Origin: Pararhodobacter oceanensis
GTDB taxonomy: Bacteria > Pseudomonadota > Alphaproteobacteria > Rhodobacterales > Rhodobacteraceae
DNA length: 64,000 nt
NCBI RefSeq assembly: GCF_003076755.1
Contig: NZ_QDKM01000003.1
Location: 1-64,000 of the forward strand
Direction: 5' to 3'
Part shown: in pieces, positions 8,627-18,892 of the stretch
How the letters are laid out: the number at the start of each line of letters is the position of its first letter
How positions within the stretch are numbered: position 1 is the stretch's first letter
The notes under the pieces: model-generated
The model's database searches: none
What the model was told of the DNA's origin: nothing
The model's input: only the letters and a program-made list of their open reading frames with translations
Position numbers and translations under genes: made by a program

Positions 8627-9883
8627 ATGAATAGGGGCCTGCCGAATATCCGGCATATGCGGGTTTTTGTGGAAACGGTGGCCACCGGCTCGGTCTCGGA
8701 GGCGGCGGAACTCTGTTCACTCTCGCAACCCGCAGCGACGCAGGCGATCGGACGGCTTGAGGCCGATATCGGCACTGCGCTGCTGCTGCGCCGCGACCGA
8801 AAGTTCACCACGACACCCTGCGGTGCGCTGTTTGTGCGTCGTGTCGAGGCCGCTTTGGCCCATCTTCACGCCGGTGCGCGCGCCTCGCTGCGCTTTGGGC
8901 GCGAGGGCAAAGCGGCGCGCAAATGGGCGGTGCGGGTCTATGACCGGCTGGTGACCTCGGCGCAGTTGCGCACTCTGATTGCGGTCGCCAATACCGGCAG
9001 TTTCACCGTTGCCGCACGCGAACTTGGCCTCTCGCAACCCACCGTCCACCGCGCCGCGCGCAGCCTCGAGGATATCGCCGGCGTCGCCTTCTTTAAGGCC
9101 ACCGCCTCGGGCGTTGAATTGACCGCCGCCGCGCAGGCGCTTGCCGCTGGCGCCAAACTGGCACTGGCAGAGATCCGCCAAGGTATTGAGGAAATTGGCA
9201 AAGAACTGGGCAACGACCAAGGCACCTTCAATCTGGGCTCGCTGCCTCTGGCGCGCACCTCGATTGTGCCGCAGGCCGCCCATGCGCTGATTTCTCAGAC
9301 CCAGGGCGTGCAATTGCGGGTGGTCGATGGCGCCTATGATGGCTTGCTGCGCAACCTCCGCGAAGGCGATCTGGACTGTCTGATCGGCGCTCTGCGCATG
9401 CCGCCCCCTGCCGATGACATCACCCAAGAGCCGCTGTTTGACGACCGGCTGGCGATTGTCGCCCATCCCGACCATCCGCTGGCGGGGCGCAGCGGTCTGA
9501 CGCTGGAGGACACGCTGGCCTATCCATGGGTCGCCCCACCACGCCAAACTCCTGCTGGACGCTATCTATATGACACTCTGCGCATTGCCGAACGCGAGCG
9601 CACACCGGTGCGGGTGGTCTCGTCCTCCTTGGTGATGATGCGCGGAATTTTGGCGCAGGGGCCCTATATTTCCATCGTTTCGCGCCACCAGATCAAGGTC
9701 GAGGAAGCCGCCGGTCTGATCACGCCCCTCGACATCATCTTGACCAACGATCAGCGCGCTATAGGTTTGACCTATCGCACACAGTGGCGCCCGACCGAGA
9801 CGCAGGCGATATTCATGCAGGAATTGCGCCGCTTCGGGAAGGCTTTGGGCCACAGGATGCCGGACGCCCCGCCCGCGCAATAG
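8627..9883 (+). CDS. LysR-type regulator with two tandem HTH domains
   Basis: A 418-residue LysR-type transcriptional regulator, about 110 residues longer than usual. The extra length is a second helix-turn-helix: one at about residues 8-65 (MRVFVETVATGSVSEAAELC, then LSQPAATQAIGRLE) and another at about 110-170 (LRTLIAVANTGSFTVAAREL, then LSQPTVHRAARSLE). A normal effector-binding domain follows at about 195-405. It sits between ligI-pobA (left) and ligABC (right), so it probably controls protocatechuate or hydroxybenzoate catabolism, perhaps sensing a pathway intermediate as LigR or PmdR-type regulators do. The duplicated DNA-binding region is the odd feature. Confidence 0.88.
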   Translation: MNRGLPNIRHMRVFVETVATGSVSEAAELCSLSQPAATQAIGRLEADIGTALLLRRDRKFTTTPCGALFVRRVEAALAHLHAGARASLRFGREGKAARKWAVRVYDRLVTSAQLRTLIAVANTGSFTVAARELGLSQPTVHRAARSLEDIAGVAFFKATASGVELTAAAQALAAGAKLALAEIRQGIEEIGKELGNDQGTFNLGSLPLARTSIVPQAAHALISQTQGVQLRVVDGAYDGLLRNLREGDLDCLIGALRMPPPADDITQEPLFDDRLAIVAHPDHPLAGRSGLTLEDTLAYPWVAPPRQTPAGRYLYDTLRIAERERTPVRVVSSSLVMMRGILAQGPYISIVSRHQIKVEEAAGLITPLDIILTNDQRAIGLTYRTQWRPTETQAIFMQELRRFGKALGHRMPDAPPAQ

Positions 9884-10004
9884 CTTTTTCCAATGGTGGC
9901 AGGGGCTATTCAATTGGCCATTTCGGGCGCAAAATCTCTATCGTTGCCGCAAGTTGATCCGGCGCAGGCACGGCCCAGAAAAGGCGCATAGGACAGGAAG
10001 AGTG

Positions 10005-11251
<1,247 letters not shown>

Positions 11252-11261
11252 AGGAAACCCC

Positions 11262-12206
11262 ATGCGGATTTGTGTAGCCGGCGCTTACGGCGCCTTCGGG
11301 ATCAAGCATCTGGACGCGCTCGCGGCGATTGACGGCGTCAGCGTCACCTCGGTGATGGGGCCGACACGCGCAAAAATCGATGCTCTGGCCACCGAACGTG
11401 GCATCCCCCATGCCACCACCGATCTGGCGGAATGTCTTTCGCGCGAGGATGTGGACGCGGTGATTCTGGCAACGCCGACACAGCTGCATGCTGAACAGGC
11501 GATTGCCTGTATGCGCGCGGGCAAGCCGGTGTTGATCGAGATCCCGATGGCCGACAGTCTCGCCGATAGCGCCGAGATTTGCCGCGTGCAAAAGGAAACC
11601 GGCGTTTTGGCGATGGCCGGACAGGTGCGCCGCTTCAACCCCTCGCACCAGTGGATCCATAACAAGATCAAGGCCGGTGAGCTGAAAATCCAGCAGATGG
11701 ATGTGCAGACCTATTTCTTCCGCCGCTCGAATATGAACGCCAAGGGCGAGCCGCGCTCATGGACTGATCACCTGCTCTGGCATCACGCCTGCCACACCGT
11801 CGATCTGTTCCAATACCAGACCGGCGAGACCGCATCCGAGTGTTTCGGCCTTGAGGGCCCGCATCACCCCGAGCTGGGCATCGCGATGGATATGTCGATC
11901 GGGATGAAAACGCCATCGGGTGCGCTCTGCACCCTGTCGCTGAGCTTTAACAACGACGGGCCGCTGGGCACCTTCTTTCGCTACATCTGCGACAAGGGCA
12001 CCTATATTGCCCGCTATGATGATCTGTTTGACGGCAATGATAACCCCATCGACCTGTCGGATGTTGCGGTGTCGAATAACGGCATCGAATTGATCGACCG
12101 CGAGTTTATCAGCGCCATTCAGGAGGGTCGCACCCCCAATGGATCGGTGCATGAGGTGATGGCGGCGATGGAAACGCTGGACCGGATCGAGCAATGTTTC
12201 ACCTGA
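11262..12206 (+). CDS. ligC: 4-carboxy-2-hydroxymuconate-6-semialdehyde dehydrogenase
   Basis: LigC, a Gfo/Idh/MocA-fold dehydrogenase of 314 residues, oxidises the hemiacetal of the ring-cleavage product with NADP to 2-pyrone-4,6-dicarboxylate. The N-terminal Rossmann motif is VAGAYGAFGIKHLDAL, and the C-terminal half shows the family pattern WTDHLLWHHACHTVDLF. I chose the ATG at 11262, preceded by AAAGGAAA, over a weaker in-frame start 30 bp upstream inside ligB. Downstream steps (LigU, LigJ, LigK) are not in the window. Confidence 0.92.
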   Translation: MRICVAGAYGAFGIKHLDALAAIDGVSVTSVMGPTRAKIDALATERGIPHATTDLAECLSREDVDAVILATPTQLHAEQAIACMRAGKPVLIEIPMADSLADSAEICRVQKETGVLAMAGQVRRFNPSHQWIHNKIKAGELKIQQMDVQTYFFRRSNMNAKGEPRSWTDHLLWHHACHTVDLFQYQTGETASECFGLEGPHHPELGIAMDMSIGMKTPSGALCTLSLSFNNDGPLGTFFRYICDKGTYIARYDDLFDGNDNPIDLSDVAVSNNGIELIDREFISAIQEGRTPNGSVHEVMAAMETLDRIEQCFT

Positions 12207-12228
12207 TACACGCCGCCGATCAGCAAAG

Positions 12229-12251
12229 GGCGTCACCCGCGCGGTGACGCC
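12229..12251 (+). terminator. Hairpin after ligC, possible weak terminator
   Basis: A perfect 9-bp stem (GGCGTCACC at 12229-12237 with GGTGACGCC at 12243-12251) follows the ligABC operon. No T-run follows, so it would need Rho or serve as an mRNA 3-prime stabiliser. Confidence 0.45.
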
Positions 12252-12333
12252 TGAGCGTCCGCGCCTCGGCTTGCCTTCCCATCTCGCATGCGATTGACTG
12301 GGTAAAGGCACTGTAGCACGAGTACCACATTCC

Positions 12334-13239
12334 ATGACCCAGACGATCAAGAAAGCCGTGTTTCCGGTGGCCGGCCTTGGCACGCGGTTTTTGCCCGCAA
12401 CCAAGGCGATGCCCAAAGAATTGCTGCCGATTATCGACAAACCGATTGTGCAATACGCGGTTGAAGAGGCGATTGCGGCGGGGATCACCGATCTGGTCTT
12501 TATCACCGGTCGCGCGAAACGGGCGATTGGTGACCATTTCGATGTGAACCTCGAGTTGGAAATGCAGCTTTCGGCGCGCGGCAAAGACGATGTGCGCGAT
12601 ATGGTGCGCAATATCGTGCCCGCCGGTGTGAACTGTATCTTTATCCGCCAGCCCGAGCCGAAGGGGTTGGGCGACGCCGTGCTCTGCGCCGCGCCGGTGA
12701 TCGGTGACGCGCCCTTTGCGGTGCTCTTGGCCGATGACCTGATGAAGGGCCCCTCACTGCCCACCGCAGAGCTTGTCGCCGCCTATGCCCGCGCGCCCGG
12801 CACCTATCTTTGCGTTACCGAGGTCGCTCAAGAGGACGTCTCGAAATACGGCATCGTGCGCCCCGGTGCGCCGCAACCTGACGGCACGACTTTAGTCAAC
12901 GGGCTGATCGAGAAACCAAACGCCGAAAACGCGCCTTCACGGCTGGCCTCAATGGGCCGCTATGTGTTTGAGGCGGATATCTTTGAGCGTCTGCGCAAAC
13001 TCGGCCCCGGTGCGGGCGGCGAAATTCAACTGGCCGATGCGATTGACCAAATGGCGATGCAGGGAAGGGTCAAAGCCCTGCCGATGACTGCGCGGCGCTA
13101 TGATTGCGGGTCGAAATTCGGCTACCTCGAGGCGATTGTCGATCACGCGATGGACCATGACGAATACCGCGACCGCTTTGTCGAGCTGATGCGCGACCGG
13201 TTGGCCTTGGCGGACAGCGCAAACCACAAAATCGCCTAA
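12334..13239 (+). CDS. galU: UTP-glucose-1-phosphate uridylyltransferase
   Basis: GalU makes UDP-glucose from UTP and glucose 1-phosphate for exopolysaccharide, lipopolysaccharide and glucan synthesis in the cytosol. The 301-residue protein opens with the nucleotide-binding signature AVFPVAGLGTRFLPATKAMPKE and contains FITGRAKRAIGDHFD and the late VNGLIEKP block, all diagnostic for bacterial GalU rather than RfbA. It stands alone between the lig operon and the P450 gene, and may supply sugar nucleotides to the polysaccharide genes that include the dehydratase at 16556. Confidence 0.95.
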   Translation: MTQTIKKAVFPVAGLGTRFLPATKAMPKELLPIIDKPIVQYAVEEAIAAGITDLVFITGRAKRAIGDHFDVNLELEMQLSARGKDDVRDMVRNIVPAGVNCIFIRQPEPKGLGDAVLCAAPVIGDAPFAVLLADDLMKGPSLPTAELVAAYARAPGTYLCVTEVAQEDVSKYGIVRPGAPQPDGTTLVNGLIEKPNAENAPSRLASMGRYVFEADIFERLRKLGPGAGGEIQLADAIDQMAMQGRVKALPMTARRYDCGSKFGYLEAIVDHAMDHDEYRDRFVELMRDRLALADSANHKIA

Positions 13240-13354
13240 CGGCCTGCGCCCTTCGGGGCCGCTGAATGGGCAGATCAGCCTACGCACCGTTGTCATTTCC
13301 CGGTTAATCCGTGTTAACTTGGCGCCAGACACGCCGATTTCAGCGGGATTTGCC

Positions 13355-15661
13355 ATGACAACGACCTCCCAGCCTCCTCAGTCACACGCGGCGGCAGCGG
13401 GCTGCCCGTTTTCCGCGCAGGCCGAGGCGTTTGATCCCTTCACCGGCGCTTATCAGGTGGATCCCGCCGAGGCGCTGCGCTGGTCGCGTGATCAAGAGCC
13501 GGTGTTTTACGCGCCGAAGCTGGGCTATTGGGTGGTCACGCGCTACGATGATATCAAGGCCGTGTTCCGCGATAACATCCTGTATTCGCCGCGCAATGTG
13601 CTCGAGAAAATCACCCCCTCGACACCCGAGGCGATGGAGATCCTGCAAGGCTACGGCTTCGCGCTCAACCGCACATTGGTCAATGAAGACGAACCCGCGC
13701 ATATGGAACGCCGCCGCGCGCTGCTCGATCATTTCCTGCCGCAGAACCTTGAGCCCAATCAAGAGATGGTCCGCCGCCTGACCCGCGAGAAGATGGACGC
13801 CTTCATCGACAAGGGCCGCGCTGATCTGGTCGCCGAAATGCTCTATGAGGTGCCGCTCAATGTCGCGCTGCATTTTCTGGGCGTGCCCGAGGACGAGATC
13901 GAAACGCTGAAAAGCTTTTCGGTCGCCCATGCGGTGAACACTTGGGGCAAGCCGACGCCCGAACAGCAAATCGACGTGGCGCATGGTGTCGGCAGGTTCT
14001 GGCAATACGCCGGCGAGGTCATCGAGAAGATGCGCGCGCAGAAAGACGGCACCGGGTGGATGCATCACACGATCCGCATGAACGCCGAGATCCCTGAGGT
14101 GGTGACCGACAGCTATGTGCATTCGATGATGATGGCGATCATTGTCGCGGCGCATGAAACAACCTCGCTGGCCTCGGCCAATATGGTGAAAACGCTGCTC
14201 GAACACCCGCAGGCTTGGGAAGATATCTGCGCCGATCCCTCTTTGATCCCGAACGCGGTTGAAGAATGCCTGCGCTATGCCGGCTCCATCGTGGCATGGC
14301 GGCGCGAGACCACGGCGCCCGCGCATCTGGGCGGTGTTGATCTGCCCGAAGGCGCGAAGCTGTTGATTGTGCAGGCCTCGGGCAACCGTGACGAGCGGCA
14401 GTTCGAGGCGGGTGACGCCTTCGACATCTACCGCGCCGATGCGCAGGAGCATCTGACATTTGGTTACGGCAGCCATCAGTGTATGGGCAAGAATATCGGC
14501 CGGATGGAGATGCGGATTTTCCTTGAGGAACTGACCCGCCGCCTCCCTCATTTGCGGCTGTCCGAGCAGGACTTCACCTATTTGCCGAACACTTCGTTTC
14601 GCGGGCCGGACGCGCTTTGGGTGGAGTGGGATCCGGCGCAAAACCCCGAGCGCCGTATACCGCAGTTGCGCGACCAGCATTTGCATTTCCCCGTCGGCGC
14701 CCCCTCGCGCAAAGAGATCACCCGCCGCGTGGTGATCTCGGCGGTGCGTCATGAGGCGGAAAAGGTGCTCGGCCTGACCATCCACGGCGCCGATGGCCGC
14801 AGCCTGCCCGCGTGGAGCGCCGGCGCGCATGTGGAGCTATGCATCGGCGGTTTTGATCGCAAATATTCGATCTGCGGGCACAGCGCCGATGGCGGCTATC
14901 GGTTGGCGGTCTTGCACGAGGATGCGGGGCGCGGCGGCTCGGCGCATATCCATGCGGTGGCGCGCGCGGGTCTGCCGCTGCGGCTGCGCGGGCCGAGCAA
15001 TCTGTTCCGGCTCGACGAACACGCCAGTTCCTACGTGCTGATCGCCGGTGGCATTGGCATCACGCCGATCCTTGCGATGGCCGACACGTTAAAAGCGCAG
15101 GGGCGCCCCTACGCGCTGCATTACGCCGGACGCTCGCGTGAAACGATGGCCTTTCTGGACCGTTTGCAGGCGGATCACGGCACGGCGCTGACGCTCTATA
15201 GCAGCGCAGACAATCGCCGCGCCGATCTGGCCCGGATCGTCGCCGATCTGGCCGAAGGCGGGCAGATTTATGCCTGCGGGCCGGACCGGTTGATCTCGGC
15301 GCTGGAGGATCTGACCGCGGGCCACCCCGAGGGCACGCTACATTTCGAGCATTTCTCGACCGGTATCGCCGGCCTGAACGCCGCCGAGGAAACGCCTTTT
15401 GAGGTGGAGCTGTGCGATTCGGGCCTCACACTACAGGTCGGCGCGGGTGAGACCCTCTTGGACCGTCTTCATGCCGCCGGAATTGATGTGGCCAATGATT
15501 GCCGCGAGGGGCTCTGCGGCAGTTGTGAGGTTGGTGTGATCGAGGGCGAGATTGACCACCGCGACCGCGTGTTGACCCGCGCGGAACGGGCCGAGAATAC
15601 CCGCATGATGTCCTGCTGCTCGCGCGCAAAGGACGGTGCGCGGCTGAAACTGGCGCTATAA
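13355..15661 (+). CDS. Self-sufficient cytochrome P450 fused to reductase and ferredoxin (CYP116-like)
   Basis: A 768-residue three-part oxygenase. Residues about 15-430 form the P450: the I-helix motif AAHETTS, an EExxR block in the K helix and the heme loop FGYGSHQCMGKN with ligand C376. Residues about 450-670 are a phthalate-dioxygenase-reductase-like FMN/NAD module (flavin motif RKYSICGHS, then GGIGITPILAMAD). The tail is a plant-type [2Fe-2S] ferredoxin with C716, C721, C724 and C754. This order is that of P450RhF and other CYP116B enzymes, which need only NAD(P)H. The substrate is unknown; proximity to pobA/lig genes allows, but does not prove, an aromatic substrate. The ATG at 13355 is preferred over an upstream TTG. 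Confidence 0.93.
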   Translation: MTTTSQPPQSHAAAAGCPFSAQAEAFDPFTGAYQVDPAEALRWSRDQEPVFYAPKLGYWVVTRYDDIKAVFRDNILYSPRNVLEKITPSTPEAMEILQGYGFALNRTLVNEDEPAHMERRRALLDHFLPQNLEPNQEMVRRLTREKMDAFIDKGRADLVAEMLYEVPLNVALHFLGVPEDEIETLKSFSVAHAVNTWGKPTPEQQIDVAHGVGRFWQYAGEVIEKMRAQKDGTGWMHHTIRMNAEIPEVVTDSYVHSMMMAIIVAAHETTSLASANMVKTLLEHPQAWEDICADPSLIPNAVEECLRYAGSIVAWRRETTAPAHLGGVDLPEGAKLLIVQASGNRDERQFEAGDAFDIYRADAQEHLTFGYGSHQCMGKNIGRMEMRIFLEELTRRLPHLRLSEQDFTYLPNTSFRGPDALWVEWDPAQNPERRIPQLRDQHLHFPVGAPSRKEITRRVVISAVRHEAEKVLGLTIHGADGRSLPAWSAGAHVELCIGGFDRKYSICGHSADGGYRLAVLHEDAGRGGSAHIHAVARAGLPLRLRGPSNLFRLDEHASSYVLIAGGIGITPILAMADTLKAQGRPYALHYAGRSRETMAFLDRLQADHGTALTLYSSADNRRADLARIVADLAEGGQIYACGPDRLISALEDLTAGHPEGTLHFEHFSTGIAGLNAAEETPFEVELCDSGLTLQVGAGETLLDRLHAAGIDVANDCREGLCGSCEVGVIEGEIDHRDRVLTRAERAENTRMMSCCSRAKDGARLKLAL

Positions 15662-15677
15662 GGACGCGCGTATTTGC

Positions 15678-16031
15678 ATGTTGATCCTAGAGAATATCAT
15701 CAGTGATCGCGGCTCACGCTATGCGGTTTCGGGCGGGCCCTGTGCCACGGAACAGGATGCGGCGGCTTTCATCAAGGAATTGAAGCGCAACAAGAAATTC
15801 GCCAAAGCAACGCATAACACCTGGGGGCTGATCACCGCAGACGGTCCGGTCAAAGCCGATGATGGCGAAAGCGGCGCGGGTATGGTGATCCTGCGGATGC
15901 TCGAACGCGAAGAACTGCAGGACCATATCGTCGTGGTGACGCGCTGGTATGGCGGCAAACATTTGGGCGGCGACCGGTTTCGCCATGTGCAAGAGGCGGT
16001 GCGGCTTTATCTGGCGGAGTTGCGCGGCTGA
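15678..16031 (+). CDS. Short YigZ/IMPACT N-terminal domain protein (UPF0029)
   Basis: A 117-residue protein that consists of only the N-terminal IMPACT/YigZ domain (UPF0029). Full YigZ proteins are about 200 residues and have a second ferredoxin-like domain, absent here. Conserved blocks include GSRYAVSGGPC, the Asn in ATHNTWGL and the WYGGKHLGGDRFRHV motif that defines the family. The role of the family in bacteria is not established; links to stalled ribosomes and regulation of translation come from eukaryotic IMPACT. It follows the P450 gene by 17 bp on the same strand, so it may share its transcript. Confidence 0.75.
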   Translation: MLILENIISDRGSRYAVSGGPCATEQDAAAFIKELKRNKKFAKATHNTWGLITADGPVKADDGESGAGMVILRMLEREELQDHIVVVTRWYGGKHLGGDRFRHVQEAVRLYLAELRG

Positions 16032-16484
16032 TTAGCTGTCAGACTCGCCGCTCTCGGCCAGCACCCGCCGCCGCGCTTCCGCGCTGTCATAATCACTGAC
16101 CGCAATCAGCGGCGCAAGGTGGCGCATCAGGGCGTTTTCATGCGGATCACGGATGTGATCGACCAGCACAACGCGCCAGAGCGCCTCGATAATCGCGATG
16201 CGCTCGTGCTCCTCGAGCGCCATTTTGACCACCCGTGTGAAGCGCACCATATCGGCAGCGCCTTGCTGGGCCTCGGCGGCTTGATCATGCAGCGCGTCCA
16301 CTTGTGCGTCACCCAGATCAAACATATCACGCAGCAGCCGTTTGACCGCCTGTTTTTCGGCGGCGTCATAGACCCCATCGGCGCGGGCCGCTTCGATCAG
16401 CAAAGCCGCGACCGCAACGTCTTGCGGCACCTCGGCGCGGGCGGTGGCTTGCGGGCGGAACAGGGATTTGAGCGCATCTATCAT
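16032..16484 (-). CDS. TerB-family protein
   Basis: A 150-residue cytosolic all-helical protein of the tellurite-resistance TerB/DjlA-like family, seen in the block VAALLIEAARADGVYDAAEKQAVKRLLRDMF, which corresponds to the metal-binding acidic helix region. The family is linked to stress responses, but single TerB proteins in Rhodobacterales have no proven role. No other ter genes are nearby. The ATG at 16484 (MIDALKSLFRPQ) gives a sensible start; an earlier in-frame start adds an unrelated segment. It ends against the IMPACT-like gene (convergent, stops adjacent). Confidence 0.75.
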   Translation of the reverse strand: MIDALKSLFRPQATARAEVPQDVAVAALLIEAARADGVYDAAEKQAVKRLLRDMFDLGDAQVDALHDQAAEAQQGAADMVRFTRVVKMALEEHERIAIIEALWRVVLVDHIRDPHENALMRHLAPLIAVSDYDSAEARRRVLAESGESDS

Positions 16485-16555
16485 CGTTGTAATATGTGGG
16501 CAAAACCCGACCTGCACAACCGCGAACACCGGCACGTGATAGGGGATTTTGCGCT

Positions 16556-18514
16556 TCAGCCGAGCACGTCACCCACCGCCTGCGGTTGCGTGAGAATGGC
16601 CCCCGCCTCGCCCCACAATAGGTCCGAGATCACGTCGCTGGTCGGCACGTAATCGAGCGGCAATTCGTGCAGGATGCCAAGGATCGCGGGCACGTCAAAG
16701 CGTTCGCAAGCGGCAAACAGGCGCTCGAGCACCGCGGTCAGCTCCGCCATCGGCAGCGAGACCTCATTGGCGGTCATGATCCGCGGGTGGCGGGTTGGCG
16801 AAGGGTCGTTGCCGATCAATAGCTCTTCATACAGCTTCTCGCCCTTGCGCAGCCCGGTCACGCAGACCGGAATATCGCCCTTCTCGGGCGCGATCTGGTC
16901 GGGATGTTCAGCGATATAGGGTGTCAACCCGTGCAAGCGCACCATGCTCATTGCGAGGTCCAAAATCTTGACCGGCTCGCCCATGTCCAGAATGAAGACA
17001 TCGCCGCCCTTGCCCATCGCCCCCGCCTGAATCACCAATTGCGCGGCTTCGGGGATGGTCATGAAATAGCGGTTGATGTCCTTATGGGTCACGGTGATCG
17101 GCCCACCGGCCTCGATCTGTGCCCGAAACCGCGGGATCACCGAGCCCGAGGAGCCCAGAACATTGCCAAAGCGCACCATGGAAAACACGGTTCCGCCGGG
17201 CTCTTGCGCATAGGCTTGGCAAATCAACTCGGCCAGGCGTTTCGAGGCGCCCATCACGTTGGTCGGGCGCACCGCCTTGTCGGTCGAAATCATGATGAAG
17301 CTTTCGACACCGGCCTTGCGCGCCGCCGCCGCAATCGCCTGCGTGCCGAAGACATTGTTGCGAATGCCCTCGATGACATTTTCCTCGACCAAGGGCACAT
17401 GCTTATAGGCCGCCGCGTGGTAGATCGTCTGCACGTCGAAGGATTTGATCGTCTTCTCGAGTCTGCGCACCTGCTGCACCGAGCCCAGAATCGGCACGAT
17501 CCGCAGCTTGTATTTCATCCGCGTTGCGGTCTCGGTCAGTTCCAATCCAGTGGCATAGAGTGCGTATTCCGATACGTCATAAAGGATCAGCGCCTCGGGC
17601 TTCTGGGTGATGATCTGGCGGCATAATTCGCTGCCGATCGAGCCGCCCGCGCCCGAGACCATCACCACCTTGCCCTCAATATTCTCGCGGATCAGTTCAG
17701 CGTCCGGCGCCACCGGATCGCGGCCCAAGAGATCCTCGGCAGAGACCACGCGCAACTCGGAAATCTTTGCTTTCCCCGAGATGATATCGGCCATGCCGGG
17801 GATGGTTTTGATCTCCAACTGCAGCTCGGCCATCTGTGAGACAATCTCGCGGCGGCGCGCGCGGCCAATGCTGGGGATCGCCAAGAGCACCACCTGCGCG
17901 CCGGTCTGTTCAACCAATCGCGGCAGTTGGCCGGGCGGGAACACCCTGAGCCCGCCCACCGCCATCCCCTGCAGGTTGGGATTGTCATCGACCAGCCCCA
18001 CCGGCGCATATTCGCGGCCATGAACCAGCGCATTGAGCAGTTGCAAACCGGCCTCGCCTGCCCCGTAGACCAGCACCGGCTGCTTGCCGCCGCGCAATGG
18101 GCGCCGGAAATAATAGCGCACGACAAAGCGCAGCCCGCCGACCGAGATGAACACGAACATCCCGAAAATAATCGGCACCGAGCGCGGTAAATTCGCGCCG
18201 AAATAAAGCCCCGCCGCATAGAGCACGACACCGGCAACCACCGCCCCTTTGGCCACCGTCGCTAAAATCCTGCTGGTCAAATAGCGCACCAACGCGCGGT
18301 AGAGCCCGCTGATCTGCAAGGTGACCAGCGTCGCCACAACCGTGACCAGCAGTGTCAGCCAGACCTCGGACCTGCCGAGGAAGAACAGGCTTTCGAGCCG
18401 GAACAGCATTGCAGCCATAAACGACAGTGCAATCGAGGTCATATCGAGCCCGATCTGCAGGGAAATCTTGGATCGTCGGCTCAGCGATGAAAGTGATTCT
18501 GAAAAATTACGCAT
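16556..18514 (-). CDS. Membrane nucleotide-sugar 4,6-dehydratase, PglF/FlaA1/CapD family
   Basis: A 652-residue inner-membrane enzyme. Four or five hydrophobic helices fill residues about 15-150, then a CoA-binding-like Rossmann domain (VLVYGAGEAGLQLLNAL) and a C-terminal SDR dehydratase domain with NAD motif VSGAGGSIGSELCRQI. The catalytic region STDKAVRPTNVMGASKR has the Met-for-Tyr variant typical of PglF and FlaA1. Such enzymes convert UDP-GlcNAc to its 4-keto-6-deoxy derivative for capsule, O-antigen or protein glycosylation. The ATG at 18514 is chosen because AGGA precedes it and the leader upstream has no family resemblance. No glycosyltransferases adjoin it. Confidence 0.9.
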   Translation of the reverse strand: MRNFSESLSSLSRRSKISLQIGLDMTSIALSFMAAMLFRLESLFFLGRSEVWLTLLVTVVATLVTLQISGLYRALVRYLTSRILATVAKGAVVAGVVLYAAGLYFGANLPRSVPIIFGMFVFISVGGLRFVVRYYFRRPLRGGKQPVLVYGAGEAGLQLLNALVHGREYAPVGLVDDNPNLQGMAVGGLRVFPPGQLPRLVEQTGAQVVLLAIPSIGRARRREIVSQMAELQLEIKTIPGMADIISGKAKISELRVVSAEDLLGRDPVAPDAELIRENIEGKVVMVSGAGGSIGSELCRQIITQKPEALILYDVSEYALYATGLELTETATRMKYKLRIVPILGSVQQVRRLEKTIKSFDVQTIYHAAAYKHVPLVEENVIEGIRNNVFGTQAIAAAARKAGVESFIMISTDKAVRPTNVMGASKRLAELICQAYAQEPGGTVFSMVRFGNVLGSSGSVIPRFRAQIEAGGPITVTHKDINRYFMTIPEAAQLVIQAGAMGKGGDVFILDMGEPVKILDLAMSMVRLHGLTPYIAEHPDQIAPEKGDIPVCVTGLRKGEKLYEELLIGNDPSPTRHPRIMTANEVSLPMAELTAVLERLFAACERFDVPAILGILHELPLDYVPTSDVISDLLWGEAGAILTQPQAVGDVLG

Positions 18515-18892
18515 GGAAAAATCCTGGTCCGCAGGTAGCGATAACGCCGCGCCGTAAACTACCGCAGGGGGATATCGGGAACAACTCAAGTTAGCCGGTT
18601 TCTGGATGTGCCAAGCGAGAATACTCCCATATCGCCCGTGCATTGGGATGTGTTGCCGGTTTGTGCCAAGGGGTCATCGTGCAGCTCAGGCACTAAGCTC
18701 AATCTCAGGTTGCGCATCCGTCGCATATGGCAAAACCCGCGCGCCTAGCCCTACGCGCGACTCAGCCCAAGCGCCGAAATTATGCGCAGCAAACGCGCGG
18801 ACCATATGGCCTCTCTCGGGGCGATTTGATATGATTGAGATGTATATTTAGCGCGCCACGCTCGCTGCCAGCAAAAGAGAGGTATTGTCGCC
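18515..18892. other. Divergent intergenic region, no gene seen
   Basis: This region separates the divergent nucleotide-sugar dehydratase and sulfite dehydrogenase genes. I see no supportable reading frame. The stretch at about 18820-18850 is AT-rich (GATATGATTGAGATGTATATTTA) and is the most likely promoter for the rightward gene; AAGAGAGG precedes its ATG. Confidence 0.5.

Noticed and set aside
13382-14830. 482-residue minus frame across the P450 gene
   Set aside because: Antisense of the P450 domain with no family motifs.
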